NCBI RefSeq assembly: GCF_035594125.1
Contig: NC_087192.1
Span: 13,582,990 to 13,646,989, forward strand
Direction of reading: 5' to 3'
Source: Scylla paramamosain
Lineage: Eukaryota; Arthropoda; Malacostraca; Decapoda; Portunidae
DNA: 64,000 bases
Every line of letters begins with the position of its first letter. Within the stretch, counting starts at the first letter, position 1. Positions 53,301-64,000 of this stretch are shown here, in pieces. The translations under genes were made by a program, and so were the position numbers. Below the pieces are notes generated by a model, which saw nothing but the letters and a program-made list of their open reading frames with translations, did no database searches and had not been told where the DNA came from.

Positions 53301-53428
53301 AGACACTTTTCTGATAATGTCATTTTTTTCCCACATAAAGCTAGTTTCGCATGTAATTTGGGATTTTCGTAACTAAGAATGTGAAAAACACTCAAAATAC
53401 ACACATTTGGTAAGGTAGTTCTGTTTCT
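50322..53428 (+). repeat. forward family A array after the inverted patch, unit 2
   Basis: Copy of 25,471-28,599, with a 14-bp loss near 52,965 relative to unit 1. Confidence 0.87.
51758..51781. repeat. perfect 10-bp hairpin, second site, unit 2
   Basis: Copy of the hairpin at 26,915 with the same TTGT loop. Confidence 0.92.
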
Positions 53429-55316
53429 CAATTAAAAGTGTTATTCATGAGTCTTAGCATTTTGGTTTGTAAGAAACCTCTATATACATGAGTTTTTGCG
53501 TTTTTTGTCTTGTGGTTCTTGTGAAACTATAAATTAATCATTATACACGTTTCTCTAAATGTCCTTTTGCTTCCCAATATAGAGTGCTTTTACATCCATT
53601 TTCGCGTTTTTTGTAGGTGAAAAGCTCAAAAACACTTTTTGGTAATGTTATTCTATTTCTTCATATTTGTTGCTTTGCATCCCTTTTAGCGTTTTTTCTA
53701 CGTGAAACACTGAAAAGACACGTTTTCAGTAATTTTGTTTTGGATTCACATATTGACTGACTTCCATATTATTTATCGGTTTGGTGCCTAACATGCTGAA
53801 AAACACTGAAAAGACAGGTTTCTGGTAAACTCGTTTAATTTCCTCATATAAGTGGCTTTGCATGTACTTTAGGGTTTGGTAAATAACAATCCGAAAAAAA
53901 GCTATAATTAACTTTTTTGATAATGTTCTTTTTTCCTCATAAATTCCCTGAATTTTGGCAGAATTTTGGCATCTCGGTACTTATGAAAATCAATACAAAA
54001 AAAATTGCAATTTTTTTTATTTAATTTTTTTTCTCTTTAATGAGAGTTATTTGTGGTTTTTAACGTTTTGGTACTTAAGAAACTTAAAAACAGTCATAAT
54101 ACACGTTTTTCGTAATGTCCTTTCGTTTCCGAAAGGTTTCTTTGCATGTATTTATCCGTTTTTATAGGTAACATGATCAAAAACACTTAAAACATGTTTT
54201 TTGTAATGTTTTTCTGCTTCTTCATAAAGGAGTGTTTTGCATGCGTTTTAGCGTTTTCGTATGTAAGGAGTTCAAAACACATAATGGCAAGTTCTTGGTC
54301 AAAGTTGGTGTTATTTCCATGTAATGTGATTGCCCTGCTTTTAAGTGCTTTATTGCCTAACACGCTCAAAAACACTCAAAAGACACTTCTGGTAATGTCA
54401 TTTTTTTTCCAACATAGTTTCGCGTGCTATTTGGGGTTTTGCTAACTATGAATGTGAAAAAAAAAAAAACACTCAAAATACACGCATTTCATAAGATTGT
54501 TCTGTTTCTCAATTAATATTGTTATTCAAGAGTTTCAGCATTTTGGTATCTAGGAAACTACTCCATATACACGAGTTTTTGCGTTTTTTGCCTTGTTGTT
54601 ATTTTGAACTATAAAACACTCATTATACACTTTCCTCGCAATGTCCCTTTCTTTCTCAATATAGAGTGCTTTGCATCAATTTTCGCGTTTTTTTTTTTGT
54701 AGGTAACAAGCTCAAAAACACTCAAAATGTACCTTTTTGGTAATATTTTTCTATTTCTTGATATTGGTTGGTTTGCATCTGTTTTAGCGTTTTTCTACGT
54801 AAAATACTGAGAAGACACGTTTTAATTAATTTTGTTTTGGATTCACATATTGAGTGAGTTCATTATTATTTATCATTTTGGTGCCTAACATGCTGAAAAA
54901 CACTCAAAAGACAATTTTCTGGTAAAGTCATTCAATTTCGTAATATAGGAGGCTTTGCATGCTCTTTAGGGTTTGGTACATAACAGTCCGAAAAAAAAGC
55001 TAAATTCAACTTTTTTGATAATATTCTTTTATCATATAATTGCCCTGAATTTTCCCAGAATTTTGTCATCTCGGTACCTATGAAGATGAATGATAAAAAA
55101 AAAAATAAAATTTATATATTTTTTTTTATTTATTTTTCTTTTTTTCTAAATAAAGAGTGTTATTTGTGGGTTTTAGCTTTTTGGTATTTAAGGAACTTAA
55201 AAACACTTATAATACACGTTTCTCGTAATGTCCTTTCGTTTCCCAAACATAAGGTTCTTTTTATGTATTTAAGCGTTTTTATCTACGAGTATAACATGAT
55301 CAAAAACACTCAAATT
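53429..55316 (+). repeat. forward family A block, unit 3
   Basis: Copy of 3,957-5,834 and 28,600-30,480. It carries a 6-bp insertion near 55,284 and a C-to-G change near 54,940. Confidence 0.88.
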
Positions 55317-58300
55317 ACATGTTTTTTGTCTTTTTTTATTCCCATATGGTGATCTTTCCATGCTTTTTAGCATTCTGGTACCTAGCAGATTCATAAACAT
55401 TCAAAAGACACGTTTCATTAAATTTAGTTTTGTTTGTTAGTTAGTGGGCTTCCATACATTTTGGCGTTTTGGCACCTAACAATATGAAAAAAGACTCAAA
55501 ATACACGTTTTTGGTAATGTTATTATGTTTATCCATAGAGTGCTATTCATGCGTTTTCACATTTTGCTACCTAAGAAGCTCAAATTTACTCATAATACAC
55601 GTTTCTCGTAATGTCTTATTCTTTCTTCATATAGAATACTTTGCATACATTAACAAGCTAAACACTCTCAAATGATTTCTTTTTGGTGATATTATTCTGT
55701 TTTTCCATAAAGTGTGTTTTTCATGCATTTTACCTTTTTGGTACGTAAGAAGGTGAAAAAAAAACCTTAAAAGACACGTTTTTGGCAAAGTAGTTTTTTT
55801 TTTTTATTTCCATGTATATGTGTATATAAACTTGTTAACTACAAAACAGTAAAAAGCATGAAAACTTCCCTATACTGGAAAAGCAAAAACAACATTTTTT
55901 TTCAGTATTTTTCAGCTACTAACGTACAAAAACGCTAAAATGCTTGCAAAATTCCCTTCATGAAAAAAACAAATAACCCTACCACAAACTAGTATTTCAT
56001 TTTATTTCTTAAGCTTGTCACGTACAAAAGCGCCAAAATGCATGCAAAGTACACTATATATGGATACGAAAGTGCATTACGAGAAACGTGCAGTATGAGT
56101 GTTTTCAAATTATTAGGTACCAAAACGCTAAAGCGAATGAATAGCACTCTATATGGAGAAACAAAAACGCAAAAATGCATGAAAAGCATTATATATGAGG
56201 GAAAATACGACACTTCTTGAAACGTGTCTTTTCAGTGTTTGTAATCGTATTAGGTACCAAAACGCTAAAAAGCAAGGAAAGAACCATACATGGGAAAACA
56301 AAACATTACAAAAAAGTCTTTTCATTGTTTTGAGCTACTTACATACTAAAACGCAAAGGCGCATCCAAAACACCTTTTATGGAGAAACAGCAAAACGTGT
56401 ATTTTTAATGTTTTAAGATAATTAAATAAAAACTTCAAAATTCATGTAAAGTTCCGAATATGGGGAACCGAAAAGACATTACGAGAAACGTATATTATAA
56501 TTGTTTTACACCTTTATTAGGTTGAAAAATACGAAAATGCATGAATAGCACTCTATATGGAGTAACAGAGCAACATTACTAAAAACGTGTATTTTGTTTG
56601 TTTTAACAATGTTATGTACCAAAACGTCGAAATTCATGCAAAGTGCAATCTATGGGAGAAACGAAACGAAATTTCCAGAAACGTAAATTTTGAGTGTTTA
56701 TGAGCGTGTTAGGCACCAAAACTCTAAAAAATAAAAATGGAAAGCATTCTATATGGGAATAAAAAACAAAATTATCAAAAAAATAGTATTTTTTTAGTGT
56801 TTTTGAGCTACTTTTATATCAAAACGCTTGAACAGACGCAAAACATGCTTTATGGAAAAACAAAATAACAATACAAAAAAAAACTATATTTTCAGTGTTT
56901 TTGAGGTATGTAAGTAGAATAACGCCGAAATGTATCCAAAGTTCCCAATGCCGGGAAACGGAGACATTTCGAGAAACGTGTATTATGAGAGCGTTTCAGC
57001 TTTTTAGGTACCAAACACAAAGGCACCTTAATAGTACTCTATATGGAGAAACAAAACAACACGAATGAAAATATATATTTTGAGTGGTTTTCATATTATT
57101 AGGTACCAAAGCGCAAAAATACATGCAAAGACCTCTAATAGACGACACAAAACGAAATTACAAGAAACCTATCTTTTGAGAGTGTTTCTACGTGTTAGGC
57201 ACCAAAACAATAAGAGGTATGAAAAGAGCACTATGTTGGAAGGGAAAAAGAAATAACCAACAAAGTGACTTTTCACGTGTTTGGAAGTTTTTAAATTTAT
57301 AATGTACCAAAACGATAAAACATGCAAAACACCCTTCCTGCAGAAACATAAAACATTACCAAAAAAGAGCATTTTGAGTGATTTTTCAGCTTGTTATGTA
57401 CAAAAGCGTCAAAATGCATATAAAGTACCCTATATAAGAAAACGAAAAGACATTAAGAGAAACCAATATTACGAGTTTTTTATTTTATTTTTTAGCTTAT
57501 TAGGTACCGAAACGATAAAACGCACGATTTACCTTATGTATGGAGAAAACGTGTATTTCAAAAGTATTTAGCTTTGTTAGGTATCAAAACGCAAAAATGC
57601 ATGCAAAGCACCCGATATGGGCAAAATAAACGACATTTCCAGAAACATGTCTTTTGAGAGTTTATGAGTGTGTTAGGCACAAAAAGCTCTTAAAAAGCAT
57701 GGAAAGTATCGTAAATGGGAAAACATTAAGTGTTTTGAGGTACTTACATACCAAACCGCTAAAACGGTTGGAAAACACACTTTATGTTTATGAGCATGTT
57801 AGCTACCAAAAAGCTAAAAACCAAGGAAAGCACCCTATAGGAGAAAACAAAAAATTACAAAAACTTTTAATTTCAGTGCTTATGAGCTACTTACATACAA
57901 AAACACTTAAACGCATCCAAAATGCCTTTTTTTTTTTTTTTACTGAATAACATTACCAAAAAAGCGTATATTTTCAATGTTTTCAGCTTGTTACCTAAGA
58001 CCTTGTAACCTAAGACATTATAAGAAACTTATATAAAGAGCGTTTTTGAGCTTCTCAGGTACCAAAACGCGAAAATGCATAAATAATACTCTCTTTAGAG
58101 AAACACAACAATATTAGATACCAAAACGCTAAAAAGCAACGAAAGCTCCCTATTTGGAAAAGCAAAACATTACCAAAAGCGTGTCTTTTGAGAGTTTTTA
58201 CAGCTACTTACGTACCAAAACGCTAGAATGCATGCAAAGCACATTTTATGAAGAAACAGAATAACATTACCAGAAACGTGTATTTTGAGTTTTTTTTTTA

Positions 58301-58910
58301 TCTTACGTATAAAAAAAGCAAAAATGCATGCAAAGTATCCTAAATGGCGATACGAAAAGAAATAAAAAGACACTTCATTTATCAGTGTTTTTGAGATTCT
58401 TAGGTAGCAAAATGCACAAACGCATGTATAACATTATATATGAAGAAACAGAAGAACATTACCGAAAACGTATATTTTGAGTGTTTTTTCACATTGTTAC
58501 GTAACAAAACGCCAAAATCCATGGAAATCACCCAATGTGGATAAAATAAAGGACATTACGAGAAAGATGCCATTAGTGTTTTTGAGCGTCTTAGGTACCA
58601 AACGCAAAAACTATTTAGTACCACTGTATATGGAGAAACAGAACATTACCAAAAACGTTTATTTTGTGTTTTTTTCACAATTTTATGTACCAAAAGGTCA
58701 AAATGACTCCAGAGCACCATCTATGTTTGGTGAGATGAAACGATATATACAGAAACATGTCTTTTGAGTGTCGATTATTGTTGTTAGGTACCAAAGTTAT
58801 AAAAAGCATGGAAAGATACCTATATGAAAGAACAAGTCAACCAAAAATTTATCTTTTCGGTATTTTCAGCTACTTACGTACCATAACGCTGAGATGTATG
58901 CAAAACACCC
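55317..58910 (-). repeat. left arm of inverted repeat, unit 3
   Basis: Copy of the left arm with the shared ~327-bp deletion (near 57,785). A short patch at 57,283-57,306 reads like the right arm, suggesting arm-to-arm conversion or retention of the ancestral sequence. Confidence 0.88.
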
Positions 58911-60880
58911 TTTTCGAGACTTTACGAGAAACCTGTGTTGTGAGTGATTTCAGCATGTTAGTCACCAAAACAATAAATAATATGGAAGTCATTCTATGTG
59001 AAATCCAAAACAAAATTACTGAAAACGTGTCTTTTCCGTGTTTTATGTAGAAAAACGCTATAACGGATGCAAACCAAACAAAATGAAAAAATAGAAAAAC
59101 ATTACCAAAAAGGTACATTTTGAGTGTTTTTGAGCTCTTTACTTACAAAAAACGCGAAAATGATTGCAAAGCTCTCTATATTGGTTAACAAATGGACATT
59201 ACGAGAAATGTGTATAATGAGTGTTTTATAGATTCTCAAGAACCACAAGGCAAAAAACGCAAAAACTCGTATATATGGAGATACCAAAATGCTGAAACTC
59301 CTGAATAACACTCTTAATTGAGAAACAGAACAACCTAACTAAATACGTGTATTTTCAGTGTTTTTTTCACATTCTTAGTTACCAAAACCCCAAATTGCAT
59401 ACGAAACTAGCTTTATGTGGGGAAAAAAGTGACATTACCAGAATAGTGTCTTTTCAGTTTTTTTGAGCGTGTTAGGCAATAAAGCACTAAAAAGGAGAGC
59501 AATCATATTACATGGGAATAAAACCAACTTTTACCAAGAACTTGCCTTTAAGTGTTTTTGAGCTAAAACGCATGCAAAACACCCCTTAATAACATTACCA
59601 AAAACATGTATTTTCAGTATTTTTAATTATGTTACCTATAAAAACTCTAATAATGCAAAGAACCTTATGTTTGGGAAACGAAAGAACATTTCGAGAAACG
59701 TGTATTATGAGTGTTTTTTTTATATTTTTTTAAGTACCAAAAAGCTAAAACCCTAAAATAACATTCTTTAGAGAGAAAAAAAGTAAATAAATAAAAAAAC
59801 TATTTTTTTTTTTGTTATTTATCTTCATAGGTACCGAGATGCCAAAATTGTGGCAAAATTCAGGAAAATTATGTGAGAAAAGAATATTATGAAAAAAAAG
59901 TTAATTTTAGCTTTTTTTTTTCGGACTGTTATGTACCAAACCCTAAAGTGGATGCAAAGCCACCTATATTGGGAAATTAAACGACTTTACCAGAAACCTG
60001 TGTTTTGAGCGTTTTTCAGCATGTTAGGCACCAAAACGATAAATAATACGGAAGTCACTCGAAATGGGAATCCATCACAAAATTACTGAAAAAGTGTCTT
60101 TTCAGTGTTTTACGTAAAAAAAACGCTAAAAAGGATGCAAACCAACGAATATGAAGAAATAGAATAATATTAGCAAAAGGTATATTATGAATGTTTTTGA
60201 GCTTCTTACCTACAAAAAAAGCGAAAATGGATGGAAAGCACTCTATATTGGGATACAAAAGGACATTACGAGAAACGTGTATAATAAGTGTTTTATAGTT
60301 TCACAAGAACCACAAGGCAAAAAACGCAAAAACTCGTGTATATAAAGAATTTTCTTAGATACCAAAATGCTGAAACTCAGGAATAACGCTCTTAATTAAG
60401 AATACAGAAAAACCTTACCAAATTTGTGTATTTTGAGTGCTTTTCACATTCTTAGTTACCAAAACTCCAAATTGCATGCGAAACTAGCTTTATGTGGGAA
60501 AAAAATGACATTACCAGAAAAGTGTCTTTTGAGTGTTTTTGAGCGTGATAGGCAATAAAGCACTAAAAAGCAGGGAAATCACATGACATGGGAATAAAAT
60601 CAACTTTTACCAAGAACTTGCCTTTAAGTGTTTCTGAGCTCCTTACATATCAAAACGCTAAAACGCATGCAGAACACCCTTTATGGAGAAACAGAATAAC
60701 ATTACCAAAAACATGTATTTTGAGTGTTTTTGATCATGTTACCTATAAAAAAGCTTAAATACATGCAATGAACCCTATATTTGGAAAATGAAAGGACGTT
60801 ACGAGAAACGTGTATTATGAGTTTTTTTTAAGTTCGTTAAGTATGAAAAAGCTAAAACCCACAAATAACATTCTTTATAG
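58911..60880 (-). repeat. inverted family A spacer, unit 3
   Basis: Copy of 9,429-11,390, ending at the TATAGAG switch near 60,881. Confidence 0.87.
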
Positions 60881-61975
60881 AGTGTTTTCGTACCTAACAA
60901 TGTGAAAAACACTTAAAAAACACATTTTTGGTAATTTTGTTCTTTTCTCCATATAGAGTGCTCTTCAATGCGTCAAATAGGTCTTGGTACCTAAGAAATA
61001 AAAAAAAATCACTCATTATAAAAGTTTCTTCTAATGTCTTTTCGTTTCCACATGCAAAGTGTGTTTTGCATACATCTCAGCGTTATGGTACGTAAGTAGC
61101 TGAAAATACCCAAAAGAAAAATTTTTGGTTGTCTTGTTCTTTCATATAGGTAGCTTTCAATGTTTTTTTTTTTTTATAACTTTGGTACCTAACACGTTCA
61201 TCAACACTCAAAAGACATGTTTCTGGAAATGTCGTTTCATCTCCCCATAGATGGTGCTCTGGAGGCATTTTGACGTTTTGGTACATAAAATTGTAAAAAA
61301 TCACTCAAAATAAACGTTTTTGGTAATGTTCTGTTTCTCCATATACAGTGGTACTAAATAGTTTTTGCGTTTGGTACCTAAGATGCTCAAAGACACTAAT
61401 AATACATCTTTCTCGTAATGTCCATTATTTTATCCATATTGGGTGATTTCCATGCATTTTGGTGTTTTTGTTACGTAACAATGTGAAAAATGCTCAAAAT
61501 ATACGTTTTCGGTAATGTTCTTCTGTTTCTTCATATATAATGTTATACATGCGTTTGTGCATTTTGCTACCTAAAAATCTCAAAATCACTGATAAATGAA
61601 GTGTCATTTTATTTCTTTTCGTATCGCCATTTAGGATACTTTGCATGCATTTTTTTTTTTTTTTGTACGTAAGATAAAAAAAAAAAAAAACTCAAAATAC
61701 ACGTTTCTGGTAATGTTATTCTGTTTCTCCATAAAATGTGCTTTGTATGCATTTTAGCGTTTTGGTACGTAACTAGCTATAAAAGCTCTCAAAAGACACG
61801 CTTCTGGTAATGTTTTGCTTTTCCAAATAGAGAGTTTTCGTTGCTTTTTAGCGTGTTGGTATCTAATATTGTTGTGTTTCTCCAAAGAGAGTATTATTCA
61901 TGCATTTTCGCGTTTTGGTACCTGAGAAGCTCAAAAACGCTCTTAATATAAGCTTCTCATAATGCCTTTGGTTAC

Positions 61976-62000
61976 TTTTTTTTTTTTTTTGGGGGGGGGG
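61976..62000 (+). repeat. poly(T)-poly(G) tract, unit 3
   Basis: T15 followed by G10, then AATTAAG. It is the third allele of the same tract. Confidence 0.93.
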
Positions 62001-63421
62001 AATTAAGAAGCTCAAAACATTGAAAATATACTTTTTTTGGTAATGTTATTAAGTTTTTTTTCAAAAAGTGCGTTTTGGATGCGTTTAAGTGTTTTTGTAT
62101 GTAAGTAGCTCATAAGCACTGAAATGAAAAGTTTTTGTAATCTTTTGTTTTCTCCTATAGGGTGCTTTCCTTGGTTTTTAGCTTCTTGGTACTTAACACG
62201 CTCATAAACACTGAAAGGACATGTTTCTGGAAATGTTTCCTTTCCCCATATAGTATGCTTTGCATGCAATTTCGCGTTGCGGTACCTAATAACGTGAAAA
62301 AAGCCTTAAAACACAAGTTTTGGTTAATCTTGTTCTGTTTCTCCATATAGAGTATTATTCATACGTTTTAGTGTTCTGGTACCTATGAAGCTCAATACTA
62401 CTCAAAATATACGTTTCTTTTAATGTATTCTTTTCCCTTTTTAGGGTTATTTGCATGTATTTTATCGTTTTTGTACGTAACAGGCGCAAAATTTCTCAAA
62501 ATGCATGTTTTTGGTAAATCTGTTGAGTTTCTCCATAAAGTGTGTTTTCCAACCGTTTTAGCAGTTTGGTACGTAAGTAGCTCAAAACAATGTTTTCCCA
62601 TTTACGGTACTTTCCATGCTTTTTAAGAGCTTTTTGTGCCTAACACACTCATAAACTCTCAAAAGACATTTTTCTGGAAATGTCGTTTATTTTGCCCATA
62701 TCGGGTGCTTTGCATGCATTTTGGCGTTTTGATACCTAACAAAGCTAAATACTTTTGAAATACACGTTTTCTCCATACATAAGGCAAATCGTGCGTTTTA
62801 TCGTTTCGGTACCTAATAAGCTAAAAAATAAAATAAAAACCTAATAATACTGGTTTCTCTTAATGTCTTCGTTTTCTTATATAGGGTACTTTATATGCAT
62901 TTTGACGCTTTTGTACATAACAAGCTGAAAAATCGCTCAAAATGCTCTTTTTTGGTAATGTTTTATGTTTCTGCAGGAAGGGTGTTTTGCATGTTTTATC
63001 GTTTTGGTACATTATAAATTTAAAAACTTCCAAACACGTGAAAAGTCACTTTGTTGGTTATTTCTTTTTCCCTTCCAACATAGTGCTCTTTTCATACCTC
63101 TTATTGTTTTGGTGCCTACCACGTAGAAACACTCTCAAAAGATAGGTTTCTTGTAATTTCGTTTTGTGTCGTCTATTAGAGGTCTTTGCATGTATTTTTG
63201 CGCTTTGGTACCTAATAATATGAAAACCACTCAAAATATATATTTTCATTCGTGTTGTTTTGTTTCTCCATATAGAGTACTATTAAGGTGCCTTTGTGTT
63301 TGGTACCTAAAAAGCTGAAAAGCTCTCATAATACACGTTTCTCGAAATGTCTTCGTTTTCCGGCATAGGGAACTTTGCATACGTTTCGGCGTTATTCTAC
63401 TTACATACCTCAAAAACACTG

Positions 63422-63574
<153 letters not shown>

Positions 63575-64000
63575 TATTGTTATTTTGTTTCTCCGTAAAG
63601 CGTGTTTTGCGTCTGTTCAAGCGTTCTGATATAGAAATAGCTCAAAAACACTAAAAAAAATACTATTTTTTTTTTGTAATTTTGTTTTGTATTCCAGTAT
63701 AGGAAGGATGCTTTCCATTTTTTATTTTTTTAGAGTTTTGGTGCCTAACACGCTCATAAACACTCAAAATTCACGTTTCTGGAAATTTCGTTTCGTTTCG
63801 TTTCTCTTGCATGAATTTCGACGTTTTGGTACATAACATTGTGAAAACAAACAAAATACACGTTTTTAGTAATGTTGCTCTGTTACTCCATATAGAGTGG
63901 TATTCATGCATTTTTGTATTTTTCAACTTAATAAGGTGTAAAGCACTTATAATATACGTTTCTCGTAATGTCTTTTTGTTTCCCCATATTGGGAACTTTA

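Overview
This window is eukaryotic, and I see no protein-coding or RNA gene in it. From about 1,440 to 64,000 it is one AT-rich satellite array with a basic monomer of about 93-97 bp (roughly 650 monomers, estimated from length). The first 1.4 kb is the non-satellite flank: a (GA)n microsatellite, about 490 bp of ordinary low-copy-looking DNA, a 314-bp element with terminal inverted repeats, a CG-containing minisatellite and an ATTT-rich stretch. The species cannot be read from this. Long (GA)n runs beside foldback elements suit many invertebrates, but that is a weak guess. The long open frames all fall in repeat sequence, recur on both strands, and include poly(RE) or poly(IY) strings made by dinucleotide runs.

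The satellite is ordered at four nested levels, all readable directly. (1) A ~95-bp monomer with three recurring boxes: CCATATAGAGTG, TTTGCATGCATTTT and GCGTTTTGGTACCTAA. (2) Five diagnosable monomer types that follow each other in fixed order a-b-c-d-e (~475 bp). (3) In part of the array, an a-b-c-d-e pentamer plus a 3' two-thirds copy of e (called e' here; ~543 bp), paired with a second diverged pentamer into a ~1.09-kb unit (called family A; the plain pentamer is family B). (4) A super-unit of 24,643 to 24,829 bp that holds both families, contains six changes of monomer polarity and a large inverted repeat, and is itself tandemly repeated with only scattered differences.

Layout: 1,440-3,856 is a diverged, single-polarity edge of plain pentamers; 3,857-3,956 is a 100-N assembly gap; super-unit 1 is 3,957-28,599; super-unit 2 is 28,600-53,428; super-unit 3 begins at 53,429 and runs off the window. 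Order inside each unit: family A forward (1.9 kb); left arm of family B (3.6 kb); inverted family A spacer (2.0 kb); right arm of family B (4.1 kb, reverse complement of the left arm); a reversed family B tail (0.8 kb); forward family A array (8.7 kb); a 0.47-kb inverted family A patch; forward family A (3.1 kb).

The array looks like a centromeric or other constitutive-heterochromatin satellite, but that role is inference. The strongest observations are the nested order with a conserved inversion pattern, the (AT)n expansions that account for almost all of the 186-bp difference between super-units, and an apparent excess of C-to-G swaps between super-unit copies.
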